A DNA stretch of 64,000 nucleotides from NCBI GenBank assembly GCA_004431415.1, contig QPMI01000059.1, positions 124,001 to 188,000 of the forward strand, given 5' to 3'. The DNA comes from Cyanophora paradoxa (taxonomy: Eukaryota > Glaucocystophyceae > Cyanophorales > Cyanophoraceae). Shown piece after piece: positions 37,501 to 51,200 of this stretch (its first letter is position 1; each line of letters begins with the position of its first letter). The notes under the pieces were generated by a model. It ran no database searches and was not told the DNA's origin. It saw only the letters and a program-made list of their open reading frames with translations. Made by a program: the position numbers and the translations under genes.

Positions 37501-37913
37501 ACAAGCGACTCCGGCCTGCGCGCGGGGCTCAGAAGCGCCGCCGGAGCTTGGGCGCTGGGCCCGCCGCACCGCAGCGCTCGGGGCTGGTAGGTCATTTTGT
37601 TCCTGCGGAGGCGTTAAGCAATGCGCGGTCGACCCCACAGGAGCCCCTGCACCGGTTCCGGCAGCACATGAAGAGAGAAATGAACACCGCGAAAAGCACG
37701 GCCTGCGCGCGCGTTGTGGGTCGGGAAGTCGGAAGGAGGGCAGCGGCAGCGACCGCTCGGCAAGCGCACATTCGAGATGAGCGCGGCGACGAACTGCTGG
37801 CCTGCGGGGCGGGACGGTCAGCGTGTACGGCGCCGGCGATGACAGCGCTGAGGGCGTTGAGGAATCCGGGGCGGCGCGGAGCATTAGAGTCGCGCAGAAT
37901 CATCGCGCTGCTT
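31532..37913 (-). CDS. OSCA/CSC1 (TMEM63)-family cation channel, spliced
   Basis: This is a multi-exon minus-strand gene; the exons agree in order with calcium-permeable, mechano- or osmo-gated OSCA/CSC1 channels. In gene order: QFVAALISN and AVLFAVFISLFMCC (first membrane segment, about 37.8-37.65 kb); SWLYDTLFLYSDE; YIKMVAIVLFTQLFFG; HIFSVIINTFVTLYMFN; the RRM-like cytosolic start MITELPVNTM (about 36.65 kb); coiled-coil exons at 36.5-35.6 kb; IIWDNLAISRSSRTIRKVL (about 34.7 kb); GIFLFLLIFFWAIPMSA; FIQGVANLQNLFA; GFLPTLLLIIFNILLP; VFNVFLATTISGAILQ; MIYALSALPMQLW; VIWGFIYFAIAFVVNRYNIL; and FLTYEFFAGAAVTC. Introns are short, begin GTGCG or GTACCCC and are pyrimidine-rich. The start ATG at 37913 is tentative. 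The stop is at 31532-31534. Confidence 0.85.
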
Positions 37914-38586
37914 CGTTCTATTGCTGCGATGCAATGGAAGGGCTCGGGCCGCTGAGGGCGGGGCGGTCTGAAGCTAACGGTTTCGAAGGCTGAGTGGTCG
38001 TGACTGGCGGGAGCCGGGGATGGCAGAAGGCGGTGCGGTGCCCTATGTGGCCGAGCGTGCGAAGACCGCGAGCGCACCAGAGTTCGCCATCGCTGGCCAG
38101 ATGCACGGGGATCAAATCCAATGTGGTTCTTGGCTCTCGCCAAGCGATGCGCTTCCTGACCACGAACACCACGAACTAGACGCGAATCGCGACCGGCAAG
38201 GCTTTATCCGCCCTCCACACCTGCAGCGCGAGGGTCAATAGCTTGTTGCGGAGATGGATCGGGACGAAGGCGAGCGGAAGGCTAGTTGGCTATGGCGAAC
38301 CGGAAATCTCTTCGGCTGTTTCACGTCGCTGTTGATGGCCCTCGAAGAGCCCGCCCGCCACGCGGATTGCTGCTGTCGGCAGCTTGCAACCCGGGCCGCT
38401 TGGCGCCCAACACAGTCCAGGAAGCTGGTTGTTTAGCTCCAAGCGCAAGGTTCGAATCCGCTGCGACGCCGGGCCGCGAGATAACGCCCAGCTCAAGTAA
38501 GGTGTCGCGTACCCCCCGTTCGTTGCTGAAGCTTTGCGCCATTGGCAGTCGGCCGCCGGGCAGTTCTGCACGCAGCTGCGCTAGGA
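37914..38586. other. Divergent intergenic region between the OSCA-like gene and gcvH
   Basis: I see no gene or repeat that I can name. It should contain both promoters. A GGTTCGAATCC string at about 38450 is discussed under rejected items. Confidence 0.4.
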
Positions 38587-39353
38587 ATGCTTCGCCACAT
38601 TAGCTCCGGCATCCTCCGCCCGGTCGCGCGGGCGAGCGCGACATCGCGGGTCGCGGCCCTCGCGCCGCGTGCCGCCCGCTGCTACGCCGGTAAGCTGCCC
38701 GAGTTCTGCCCAGTCGGCCGCGTAAATCGGCCCGCGCCGCGGCTTCTGACCCCAGCCTGCCGAACCATGCCGCCTGCCGCGATCCCTGACCTCCGCCCGC
38801 CTCCCGAACGGCAGCGGCAGCGAAGTTCACCGAGACACATGAGTGGGTGAAGATCTCGGCGGACGGAACGGCGGCAGTCGGCATCACCGACTACGCCCAG
38901 ACCGCCCTCGGCGACATCGTCTACGTGGACCTGCCCGAGGTCGGCCGCACCCTGGCCAAGGGCGAGTCCTTCGGTGCGCGCAGCCTCCGTTCATCCCGCT
39001 TGCCCGCCCGCCCGCCGGCCCGCGCGTCCGCGGCCCGCCGCTCCGCCCGCCGACCGCGCGCCGCGCCGCGCCAGGCGCCGTGGAGTCGGTCAAGGCGGCG
39101 AGCGACGTCTACGCCCCCGTCGCGGGCACGGTCACCGCCGTCAACGAGAAGCTCAGGGACGACCCCGCGCTCGTCAACAAGTCCCCCGAGTCCGATGGCG
39201 CGCTCGCATCAGATTCTGAGTACTTGTTACAGAGCCGAAATCACCTAACCTCGTGTTTACGCAGGCTGGTTCATGAAGATCAAGGTGGCGAACCCCAAGG
39301 ACGTGGAGGCCCTCCTCGACAAGGCCGCCTACGACAAGAAGACCGCCGCGTGA
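38587..39353 (+). CDS. gcvH: Glycine cleavage system H protein, mitochondrial (four exons)
   Basis: Exons are 38587-38689, 38821-38973, 39075-39197 and 39265-39353, and the joined frame is open to the TGA at 39351. Exon 1 gives an Arg/Ala/Ser-rich, acid-free leader ([20 protein letters not shown]), a typical mitochondrial targeting peptide. Exon 2 starts [11 protein letters not shown] and contains [23 protein letters not shown]. Exon 3 carries the lipoylation site [13 protein letters not shown], whose lysine holds the lipoyl arm that shuttles the aminomethyl group between the P and T proteins. Exon 4 is [18 protein letters not shown]. Intron 3 begins GCGCGC, a GC-AG intron. All family residues are present. 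Confidence 0.95.
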
Positions 39354-39436
39354 TCGATTGCTGCACTTCTAATTTTGCTTTGGTTCTGTGCGCCGCGCTT
39401 CTTCTCTGTACAACTAGGAACATCATCAAAATGCTG

Positions 39437-41266
39437 CTAGCGCTTGTTCTTGAGGGCCTCAAGGCGACGCATGAGGTAGTCGTCCTCGCTCTCGCCGGGC
39501 AGGGGGGCGGAGGGGTCGGCGGGGGCGTCGGGGGCGGCCGCCGGGGGCGCGTCGGCGGGGGGCGGGGCCTGGGGAGGCGGGGGGGAGGGGGAGGAGTCCC
39601 GGGGGCCGGGGGCCACGGGCGGAGGGGCGGACGGGGCGTGGCCGGGGCCTGCGGAGGGGGCGGAGGCGGGGGCGCCGTAGCTGGGGGGGTTGAAGTGGCC
39701 TGAGGGCGGGCCCTGCAGAAGCGGATCAGGGCTGCGGGGGTACTGGAACGGGACGCGGAAGCGGGCTCGCCTGGGGCGCCGGGCCGGGTACGGGAGGCTC
39801 GCCGCCGACGTACATGTGTGGAGGGGGTACGGGCGGCTGGGCCGTGCCGGGCGGCCCAGCGAAGCCGGGGCCCGTTGACGGGGCGGCGGCCGGCGCTGCG
39901 AACGGAAGCTTTAGCGGATGCGACACGGGAAGAAACCTGGGGGTACGAGCGCACCGGCGAAGGGCCCGGTGGGGTACTGGACTGTGATCTGGCCGCTCGC
40001 GGCGTGCGATCCCTGAGGGCTTTCAATCGCTTGGATCAATTCCGCGGGCGGCTGCGGCGGAAGCGGAGGATTAGTTCAAGGCTTGGCAGCGAGTGCTCAG
40101 GCTGAAAAGCGGGGCATGTGAACCTGCCACTGGATCTTCTCCTCGCTAAGAAGAGCGAAGGGAAGGGAGCGTCAGGGGCGGCGGGGGGCGGACGGGCGGG
40201 CGCGGGGCAGGAGAGGGGTACGGCGCACGCGGCGATGTCGCCCAGGTACTGCAGCACGCGGAACATCTCCGGGGTACGGTAATTCACGCGGCTGTAGAGC
40301 TGCGCAGAGCGTGAGGCGGGGGCCGGGACGGGACTGGCGGGAGAGGAGCGTGGCGCCGCTAACCCTTGCCGAGACGCAGTTGTTCGAATTCCGCTCGCAC
40401 GCCTGCGGCGAAAGAAGCGACCGAGCGAGCGGACACACGTCAGCATCCGTTACTGGCGAGCAGATTTGATCCGGGGGTGGAACGTTTGATCCGCCGCGGG
40501 GGGTACCTCGCCAAAGTCCTTGCCGTACTTCGCTATGAGCTGCTCGCGGACCTCGCGCAGCTCCTCCACGTCAACCTGCACGCACGGTCGTAAATCCAAT
40601 GTACAGAAATGCATTCACAAGTTCGAAGCAGATTAGAGAAACTTGCCGCGGAGCCGCCGCGATCGGGCGGCGCCGGAGGGGACGAGGGGCGGGCCGAGGA
40701 CGGACCTTATTCGCGACGTAGATGAGGCTACAGACCGCTTCTTTGATCTCTTCTCTGAGCCTGGGCCGGCCGGGCGGGAGCAGTCACGCGCGGCGACGTC
40801 GACGGGCAGCTGCGATGGAGAAGAAAGAACGCACTCAGACTCGCTAAGGCAGTGGATGCGGGCGAGCAGGAGCTCGGCGAACAGCTCGACGAGCTCGAGC
40901 GCTGGGCCGGGGCGGGTCAGCTGGGGCTCAGCCTGACCCGCGCGCAGGCGAAGGCGCACCCTCCAGCATGCAGTCCTCCCTAATGACATGCTCCACGCGG
41001 ATCCTTGCGCTCTCCTCCTTCCGCTGCAGGAGCAGCGCTGCGATCTCCTTCCTGGCGACCTGCGCGCGCGTCAGGGACGCCCGGCACGCCCGCCTGGCGG
41101 CTACGTGGACCTTCTGCTGGTTGGACTTTTTGTTCTTCACGAGGCGCACGCGCCCGACGGCGAGCTTCAGGTGGACCTTCGTCTTGTCAAGGTCGAAGCG
41201 TTTGCCTGCTACCGTGTCATCGAAGCAGCTAACTAGAATGCGGGTGTACGTACCGAATAGACCCAT
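39437..41266 (-). CDS. IST1-like ESCRT-III-associated protein, spliced
   Basis: The minus-strand exons follow the IST1 (DUF292) family. The start is MGLFG at 41266, spliced to [48 protein letters not shown] follows, the most conserved part of IST1. Then come [49 protein letters not shown] and [18 protein letters not shown] long Pro/Gly-rich linker precedes the C-terminal [15 protein letters not shown], resembling the MIT-interacting motif at the end of IST1. IST1 recruits VPS4 and works in ESCRT-dependent membrane scission. It converges with gcvH, 83 bp apart. Exon limits in the low-complexity part (39.5-40.1 kb) are uncertain. Confidence 0.85.
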
Positions 41267-42271
41267 CCTCGCGTCGCGTGTCTTCGAACGTGCGTTTGCT
41301 TGCTGTGTGCCCTCAAGCGCGAGTTGCTACTTCTGCTGCGTCTGCTGCTTCTGACGGTGCTCCTGCTGTGTCTGCGGCGATGTTGGCGAGCCGGGCTGCG
41401 GCTCAAACACGTGTAGGACTGCTCGAGTCACCCCCTACCCGGCGCGCATGCCCGTACCCCACGGTTATCTATGCATGTACCCCTCTGTTTCAGTCCCTCT
41501 GTTCAATTTTTCGGGTGACGGGACGCTCGCGCGAATTCGAAGGTCCGGCCGGACTCGCGATCGCGGCCCCGATTCACGGGATCCGGAGCGTGTCCATCGA
41601 CTCCGCAGTGTCCGCACTGGGTACCGGTTTCCGGAAGTCTACTTGAGTTAAGTTGAGGATTGCGCATGCAGACTGTTGCGCAGCTAGGTGCCGGGCCACT
41701 GCCGGCCGCGGCTGCAGCTGCTGCGCCCGGCCAGCGCTGTACCGTACTACGGTAGTACGTACGTAGCCTGTAGCCTGTAGGACTAGCTATAGCGCGCGCG
41801 AGCAGGTAGATAAGGCTGCAGGATACAGCAGGCCCAGCAGGTACCTGTACCGCTGAGCAGCAGCGAATTTGCGCGGCGAGCGGCGTACGTCAGCGCGGCT
41901 CGCCCGCGAACATTCTGCGGTCCAGGCCGGCGTACGAGATCGCAGGCGGGGCTCGCAGCGAGTTCGCAGACGTATATTTATCGACGCGGCGCCGCGGCGC
42001 GGTACCGCGCGAAGGCGAAGGACAGTCGCAGATTGAAGCATTCCCATCCCAGCATCCGCTGCCGCTGTCATCCCAGCAGCGCCCGTGACAGCTGCAGCCG
42101 CCAAGTTGACGTCGGCACTGGTGCGTTCAAATGTGCTCGCGTCCACATGCGCACTGCGGCATCCGCCGTCGACGGGACGGGACGGGCGCACCGCAGACAT
42201 CGATCTGAACCGAATTCGAAGCCGCGCAAGCTGATCAGGCTCCTGCGCCCAGCGGGCGCGATTCAGCAGCG
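41267..42271. other. Divergent intergenic region between the IST1-like and histidine kinase genes
   Basis: No gene is supported. It includes a palindromic GTACTACGGTAGTACGTACG stretch near 41743-41762 and GC-rich simple sequence. Both promoters are expected here. Confidence 0.45.
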
Positions 42272-45200
42272 ATGCCCTCGAACCTGTGTGCCTCTGTCTC
42301 CTCTCCCGAGGGCCCGGCGGCGGTCGCGGCCGGCCCAGGCCTTGAGCTCGAGGCGTCTCTGCCAAGGGACCTAAGGAGGTGCGCCCGAGCAGGCTCCAAT
42401 CTCTTTACAAGCGCGTCTGCTAGCTAAGAACGCCGCAGGGCCCTCGCGGATCGAGCGACGCCCTTCGCCGCCGCGGCCGCGCGGCTCCTTTCGGCCGCCT
42501 TTGGTGCCTGGGGCGCTGATCTGCTCCCGGCCCACTGGGACGGTTCGGCGGACGCTGTACCCCTCGCCTCGCACCGGGAGCCGGGCGCCGAGGGCCGCCC
42601 CTCCCCCCCCGTGCTCTCCAAAGGGGTACCAGCGGCCCGGCGCGCCCCCGCGACCGGCGCCGCGGCTTCTGGCCCGCCCGAACCGGTCGAGATTCTCGCG
42701 TCCGGTCCCGCGGCCCCCTGCGGCCTCTGCCTCGCCGCCGCCGCCGCCGCCGCGGACGACGGCGTACCCCCCTCCGCCCTGATCGCGGTGCGCACTTGCC
42801 CCCCCCCCCCACCCCCCATTCCCCCCATCCCCTTCGTTCGCAGCTCTACTTCGACGGGGAAGGGCCGCGGGAGCGGGCGGCGCGCTCGCCCCTCCTGTTG
42901 GAAGCCGCTGCCCTCGTCGCTGCCGGCATCGAAGGCGCGTGTACCCCCCGCCCTTCCCGCCTGTTTCTTCCCCCCCCCCCCCCCCCCCCCCCAATCTAAC
43001 TTGTACTCCCTCCGGCAGCCCGGCGGCCGTGCCCCCTCGAGGCCGTTGCCCGCGTGGTGCGCCGCTCGCACCAACACATGATTTGCTTCGGGGGGTACCG
43101 AGTTCGCGGGGGGGTACGCGTGCAGGTGCGGAGGGGATCGCACGATTTAGACTTGTTCGCGCGGGCAGCCGCTGCCGTCCGTGACTCACTCGGGGCCGCG
43201 CGGTGCGTAACCCGCTAGCGATGGCCTCGCGCGCCCTTACCCGCGCCCCTCACAACCGTACCCCCGCCCAGGTGTTGCATACTTGTCCAGGACGGGGATG
43301 CTGCGCCGACTCGCGCCCTGGGCTCCTCCCCCGCTGACGCGGGCTGCGCACTCCGACTGTCGGCCGACGTGCGCACCGCCCCCTCCCTCCTTCCCCCCCC
43401 CCTCCGCCCCCCCCCCCCCCCTCTGCCCCCCGGCTTCTCCCCTCTCACCCCTCCCCCCCCTTTTTCCCCCCTATGTCTTCGGTTCCGAACTGTCTTCCAC
43501 CTCATCATTTCGTGTCCCGCAGACCTGGGAGGATTTGCGGCGCGGGGCTCGATTCCGGGAAGGCCCCGTTCTCGCAGTACCCATCCGGCACCGCGGCCGC
43601 CTTCTCGGTACCCCCCTCTCCGCCGCAGCGCCTGCTCGTAGCCCAAGGCGCCCCGCTCACTAACGGGCGGCAGGCGCGCTGGTGGCCGAGGGGGTACAGG
43701 GCCGGCCGCTGGAAGGGGAGCTGGAAGAGGCTATGGCGTCCTGCGCGTGGGGCCTCGCCGCAGCCGTTCGCGACCTCGACTGGGGCCCCGCCGGCGCCGC
43801 CGCCCGCCGAGAGACTCCGGTGCGCATTTTCAATCTCACATCAGCCTGCGCCTTCGATCTCAGCAACCGTACCCCTCCCCGCCGCTCACCGTGGCACTGT
43901 ACCCCAGGGACCCGAGCCATTCTGGGAGGCTCCGCAGGACGAGGTGCGCCCGCCTCGCCCCCCCCCCTCCCCGTCGTCCCTGTACCCCCGCTCACCGTCT
44001 CGCGCCGCTGTACCCCCAGATCTCCCGCTCCTACCGGCTCTTGGCTGGCATAACGCGCGAGCTAAACACAGTGCTCAACACCGCCGACCTGGACGCTAGG
44101 TGGGACTCGATTTTCGGATCCTGAAGGAGAAGCGATGCTCTTTCAATCCGCTCTTCTTTCTAACCTGGTAGAGGGCAGCCTGCGGATGGTGTGCGACGCG
44201 TTCAGCGCCGAGCGCGTCTTCGTGTACAAGCTCGTGGATCAGGTAGCTAAATATATAAAGCCCTTTCGCTTCCGTCTGTTGTTGTGTATCTGAAAGGCTG
44301 ATGTAGCTGCGATCTAATTATAGCCCGACCACGCGCAGGACGAAGCGGGCGGCTCGGCGCTGAATTCGCCGCGCCCGGGCCCGGGCCAGGGCCCGCGCTC
44401 CGGCGCCCCCGTACCCGTCGCCGAGTACCTCACCTCACCTGACCTCCCCTCCCACAAGCTGGTGCGCATAAATAGTCGTAGAAGTATAGTAGCGCATAAA
44501 TATGCATAGCCAGCAGAAGTATAGTAGGTCGGCCGGGCCCTAGCCATAGTAGGACTGGAAGCGCAAAAATATTAACTCTGTGACCGCGTAATCACGTAAC
44601 CGACTCGCGATCGACGTAAACGTTGGCGGCAGATCCCATCGGAACCGGAGGACGCTATCCCCCTGATCGGCCACCTTGTCACAAACTTCTCGTGCTCGGG
44701 CGCGCCCCTTCTTCTTCTTCGTCTCCTTCTTGAGCTTGCCTGGGCCAGGCCTGCTGCGGGCAGGGCTCAGCCTGGCAGTCGTCCTTAAGCTTACTCGCCG
44801 ACTTCGAATTTGATTTGCGCAGTGCGGAACGTCGCTCTCTTTCCAGACGTGCAGGTGCTTAAGCTTTGATATCTTCTTCTTGTAAAATCTCCTAGTACTA
44901 GTTAGAACGTGATTCAGTTTTCAGTCGACTTCATTCATCTGCTACTTTGAATTCTAACTGGCCGCCGCAGACCTTCGTGGCTACGAGCCCGCTCGTAACG
45001 GACTCGATGCGGCGACGGGCGGCCGCCGCCCGCACGCGCTCGTCGCTCCTCGCGCTCTGCGTCTTCTCCGGTACCCCCGTCGGTGCGTGCGGCAGATCTA
45101 GAACGTGATTCGAACTCTAGCCTTTCTTAAGCGACTTCCCTCGTCGTCTTCCGAGGTAGAAACCTCAAGCTAGATCTAGAGCCCTCTGCTTCCCAGAAGC

Positions 45201-48200
45201 TGTCAACATATCTCTCTTCGCCCTATCCGCTGCCTCCTAAGCTCGCCTGCGCCCCCAGCCCGAGCTGAAATGCCGTGGAACTGGTTTAATCTATACAGCT
45301 AGCCTTTTTCTAGTGAACGTTTTCCGTCATCGCCTGGCTCACAGCCGATGAAGCTTTAGCTTTAGCCAAGTTGAACAAAGCTAGAGCCCCCTTTTTCCTC
45401 CCAATCTATATATATATCCGCTACCTTCGTCCGCTCGAGCTGAAACGAGCCGGCGGCCGGCGCCGCGGCCGGCGGCAGGCTACCTCGGGGTGGAGACGGT
45501 GACGGCGCTGGCGGACTGGCGGCTCCCGGTGGAGGGCGAGCTACTCCGCCGCGTCGCCGAGGCCTTCGGCGTGGTGCGCTCGAGTCTAACTAAATTTTGT
45601 AACTATAAGCTGCGATTATAGATGAGATCTAGATTCAAGCTCCAAGCTCAGATTCAAGCTGCAACCTAGAAGCTTCCAGCCTGATTATATCTGAGATTCG
45701 AGCTATAATTATAAGCTATACGCAAAAAAGCGATTGCGAGCTGATCCGCTGCGCCACGGAGGCGCCGGCCTTCGTCGAGGAAAATCTAAGCTCAAGCTAC
45801 GATCTTAGCTGCAAGCGGCAGGCTGTAATCCAAGCTAAGATGTGAGCTATAAGAAAAAGAAATCAAATGAAGCTAATCTAAGAAATTAGGAAGCGGCGCC
45901 GACGAGGTGCTTGGCCTAGGCCTGGTACTTTTAATTATAACTATTACGCCATTACAATTATCTGACCTTCCGCTTCGATTCCGCTTTCGGCGCAGGCGAT
46001 CGCGCACGCGCGTCTCTTCGAGCAGCACCGGGATCAGGTTCTGCTCTAATAAGATTCTGATAAGACTCTAATATGCTAGCTTGTGATTCCAATAAGACTC
46101 TAATATGCTAGTTTGTGATTCCAATAAGACTCTAATATGCTAGTTTGTTATTCTAATAAGATTCGAGCAGAACCTGACGCTGGGGCGCAAGCTGCTGGAG
46201 CAGAGCCTGATGGCGCGGCTGGGCCACGAGATCAACGTCTGCTCGGGCATCCACGGCCTCTTCGACCGCTGGTTAGCTAGCTTAAGCTTAAGCTTCCAGG
46301 ACTCTTTCTTCACGGAGATGAAGCTAAAGACGCTTAAGCTTGAGCTCGGCTTCGAAGAAGAAGGGAACTCCGACGTTTTTTAACGCCCCGCCGCTCACTG
46401 CCATAACTGCAGCGCGGAGCTCGTCTGTATACGTAAGACATTAGATATTCGATCCATGACTCTTCCTCGAAGCTTAAGACATTATTCGATCCATGACTCT
46501 CTCGAAACTTATAATTTAGATTCTTAAGCTTCCCCGAAGCTAAGATAAAGAAGAGTGCTTGAGCTTCCGATTCCATCACACCGGCCGGCGCTCACTATTA
46601 CATTGCGGCCGCAGCGCGGAGCTCGTCTGTCAGTACTTCTCCGCGACGCGCATGGCCATGGTGGAGTTCATCGAGTTCCCGGACGTCATGGGGCAGAAGT
46701 CCGCCGTTTCTCTCTTTCTGAAGCTTTGATTTCCTCAAATTAAAGATTTCGACAATCGGCTGTTCAACGTTGCTAATCATACATGTTCGCGTTGCGTTTT
46801 TCGCGTCTCAGATTCGACTACAACTTCGCGGAGATCGGCGCGGTCCGGGGCCAATTGACGCCCGAGCTCTTCCGGGGTCTCCTCGTGGCCTGCGAGAAGA
46901 GCCCAAGTGCGCCAATTCTAATTAAGAATACATCCGATTCACGGCCTGTCTGCAATATGGTTCTAATAAGATTAGTGGCCGGTAATTCACCAAAAAACAA
47001 TATGGTTCTAATAAGATTCTAGTATGCTGATTCTAGTAGATCTAATTGGCGCCTCGCGGTCAGACGGGGTCTACCTGCGAATCGGGCCGGAGCTCGGCGC
47101 CAACATAACAGACGAGATGAGGAAGAACAGGTTAAACAGGTTCTCGATGCTAACATTGTTTATACAATATATGCGCATGCCCTCGCGAGCCTCCGGCCAA
47201 TATCCGCGCTGGATATTAATCGCTGTTTCTCGCGCATCGTGACCCGTAATAGCCAAGCTGTCATGATTTCTCCAACATCTTTCAACGGCACTATCAACGG
47301 TGCCATCAGCATTCTCGGTCGCGCTTTCTGAAATTCGCTCTACCGCTAATGCACGCGTACGCATGTGGGCAGGCATGCTGTCCATAGAGCGTGTGGAACG
47401 AGAGGCAGACTGGGGGGAGGCAGAGACTGGCCTTGTTCGACGCATCGCCGAGGCGCGTGCGAGCGCGCGCGCGCGCGCGCGCGCGTGCCCGTGCCCGGCC
47501 CGCGCGCCGCCCAGAAGCAAAGCGTAATTATAAGCTTCCCGGCACTAACGATCGTTTTTCTTTTTCCTCTCCGCAGGCGATCGGAACGGCCATGGCGCAC
47601 GGCCGCATGCAGGTCAGCACGTGCACTGATATTGACATTGCCAGGCGCGCCGCTGACGCGACCCCCCCCCCCCCCCTTCCCCCCTCCCCCCCGCAGGAGA
47701 AAATAGCGCAGCAGAACGCAACGCTGCAGCGCGAAGTCCGCGACAAGGCGAGCCAAGCCAAGCCGCGGCCTTTTTAAAATGGCTGCCTTGAGCTCTTCCT
47801 TGTGTAAATCACCTTAGCTCTAGACTCTGAGATCTGGCCGTACGTACATAGATGCACGCGTCCGCGTTCCCTTATGCGCCACATGTGCTCGTCTCTCCCT
47901 TGGCCGTGGCCTTCCTGCGCAGTTTCGGCAGCTCGAGCTTGCTCTTACCCAGAGCGACCCAACCGCAGGACCTGCTCCAGGGCATCGTTCGCGAGATCTC
48001 ACAGGTGCGCTCGCGCACGAATTCGAGAAATCAGCTCTCATTTCGATGCTTACGTCGCGATCGTCTTTTTCATCCAGGACGTCGGCGCCACCCTCGAGCA
48101 GATCCTCGCCCGCACGTGCGCCGACGCTGCCCTGTATAGAATCCCTCGCGGTCCGGTGCTAGTCTAAATAAGAAACTCGCCCCCCCCCACCCCACCGGGT

Positions 48201-51200
48201 ACCCCCCACCCCCCTGCCATGAACGTTGCGAGGCTCGAGCTCGCCCCCCCCCCCCCCCCCCCCCCCCAAATCCAACATCCAACTCGCCCCAGCGCGGAGC
48301 TGGTAGGGCGGGCATTCGGCGTTCAGCGCTGCTGCGTCTGGCTCCACGATGACCGGTTCGAATAATCCGACGGGATCTCGATTCCATTCCGATAATCATA
48401 ACGTTAACGAAACGTGTCTTTCGTAACAGGAACCGAGACGCGGCGAGCATGCCGCCGCCCACGGTCGTGTGGAAGGCGCGGGACGACATCCAGACGGCGA
48501 GCCCCGTCCTCCTCCCTCTCCCCCGTCTTCTTATGGACGAAGCCTGTCTGCGTACAGGCCGAGGGAATGCTTGACCTGTCCGCCGTCCGAGCAATGAAGG
48601 ACGCCGTTGCTCGCAGCCCAGGTCCTGCTTATATCCTCTATATATATTTATGTGCTTCGCATCGAAATGTACGCTTCCTTTGCAGACGGCGTCCTGTGCA
48701 TGTCGGACGTCAAGGAGGCGATACGGGCGGCCGCGGTGGGGACGCCCTGGGGCTCCTCCATCGAAGGGTTCCTCGCCCAGGTCCGAGTCGGCACGCCCCT
48801 TCAGTCTCCTTTAAACGATGGTCTCCTTGAATTTTATAACGAAGTTTAACGGCTTCTTCAACCGAATTTCTCCGACATTATCTCCTTGAGACGATAATCT
48901 CCTTGAAGTTTATGACGACGTCAACGGCTTCTTCAGACGTCGGCGCTAAAGATAATTCATGTAGCGTGACCTGCGACGCAGTTGCCGACGAAGTCGAGCA
49001 TGACCACCTTCTTCACGTTTCGCGGCCGGATGGAAGGTGCCGTCGGTTACTAACGGCTCCGTCGGTTACTAACGGATGTCGGTTACAAACGGCCGCGCCC
49101 GTCGGTTACTAACGGCCGTGACGCTCAGGCGTCATCACCGTGGAGATGCTGGACGAGCATCGGGAGTGGTCCCGAGACGAGGCGCTGCTCCTCCGCCAAG
49201 TCGCCGACCACTGCGCGGTGCGCTTTTTATTTCAGTATGAACGTCTCTTTATGAACTTTCACCCGTTTCGCTGCAATATCTGCATTAGACGCCATTGCAA
49301 TGTCTAGCACACATACATATGCATGCACCTCCGCGCGACGCCTATAGTTAGCTTGTTCGAGCTTCAGCTTACCCTGCTCTGCAAACGCCGGCCGCGGGCC
49401 CCTCGCTTGCCCGTCTTCTGATCCTCACCTGCGCTCGTGATCAGATGGCGGTTGCGCACGGGCGGGTGCTGGAGGCGTACCGCGAGCAGAACGCCGCGCT
49501 CGAGCGGCAGCTGCTCCACTCCGGCCTGCTCGAGGCCGTGCGTTCGAATCCCGGTCGATCCCGACCCCAACTGCTTTCTAGCATTGCTTAATATCAAAGC
49601 CTTTGTGTGAGGTTCGACCGTCGGTTTCCCCGCCCCCAGATCACGAAGGAGGTGCACCAGGTCCTGAGCGTCGACGAGGTCTTTCAGACGAGCGTCGGCC
49701 TGCTCCGCGACGCCTTCAAGTGCTCCCGGGTGCGCTTCTACTGTTTCGCTGCATCCAACCTGATTGCGCCGCTGCGTCCGACCTTGCAATTGTATATTCT
49801 GCCGCTGCATCCGCTGGGAGATCTAGATGCTATATAGCATATTTCTGCTGCACCCACCCGATCGCGATCGCGATCTCTAGCCGGATTCGAGTCTCTCCCA
49901 TTCTACCGCCGCGACCGCGACCGCCGTGCTTGAATGATCTCTAACGTATGTTGCGGCCCGGCCCGCCACGCCCGGCCACGCCACGCCAGGTGCGGATGAC
50001 GAGCATCGAGGACTTCACGCTGGAGGCCATCGCGTGGAGCGAGGAGCTGGGCGACCCCGGCCAGCCCGCCGGGGCCGCCGCCCCCGCCGGTGCGCGCGCG
50101 CAAGTTCGGGATCGATCGACGTTTCGGGATCGATCGACATTTCGGGATCGATCGACGTTTCGGGATCGATCGACATTTCGGGATCGATCGCGGAAGGGAT
50201 CGCGCAGCCGCGCGCGCGCGCGCGCCTAGATTAGATCTCTGTCTCGCGATCGCGTCTAGATCTCTTCCGTGCTTCCAGTTGCTGAAAAACTTCGGAAGTC
50301 GGTTTAGTGGGTTAAAGAAATGCATAATTCTTTTGGACTCCAGTAGCAGCTGTAGCAGAAAGAGCTAACTCTAGATCTCAACCATTCCGCTCCGGATCCC
50401 ATTCTTCCGTGCCGCCTTTTCAAGACCGCTGTTTCTAGCCCTTTTCGCACGAGATTGCGGCCTGACTCCTCTGGCGCCGTGCGCGCTTTCCGCAGCTATG
50501 GCGCCGCCGGACCCCGCCAAGCTCCAGGCGTACCAGCGCGCCATCGTGGCCTTCGCCGGTGCACTTGGTTTTCGAATTCCCGAATATTTCCGCGGCCGCG
50601 GGAGTCTGCTCCGTTTCCGAGTTGGCGCGTCGCCCGCGTTCGTTCGCAGAGACACTCGCGGGCGAGTTCGAGCGGCTGCAGGCCGTCATCGCCGTGAATG
50701 AAGTCGCCAACGTGAGCGTTTTGAAAGTTTATGTTAACGCTTTATATGTTTCTTTAATAAAAGTGATGCTAACGACAATGAGCTTGTCTTTCTAGTTCAA
50801 GGAGGATTACGCCAGGGCGGGCATACACAACCCGTTCTTCCTTCGGATGGTGGAAGAGACCTTCACTCGCATCCACGCCAAGTCCTTCCTCTGCGCCGTG
50901 CGCATCTTCTATGCTCGCGCAATTAAACCGACAATTCAAGATGGTAAATTGTGATCGCAGTTTACGTCGTTCCGCGGCAAGGCGAACGGTTCGTCGGCTG
51001 GCGCTGTCGGCTGCTCCTGTACGACCCATATATAACGTTAACACTGACGCTGTTCGCGCATTCGCATTTGCAGGTGTCATTGTCGTTTCTCAGATCGACC
51101 GACAGCGGACGTGGACGGCCGACGAGATTCGCCTCATGCAGACCGTCGCGGAGCAGGCGCGCCCGCCCTCCCGCCCGCCCGCCCGCTCGAAGTTCGGGAT

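Noticed and set aside
38400-38470. GGTTCGAATCC string resembling a tRNA T-arm
   Set aside because: No acceptor stem, D-arm or anticodon arm could be fitted around it on either strand.
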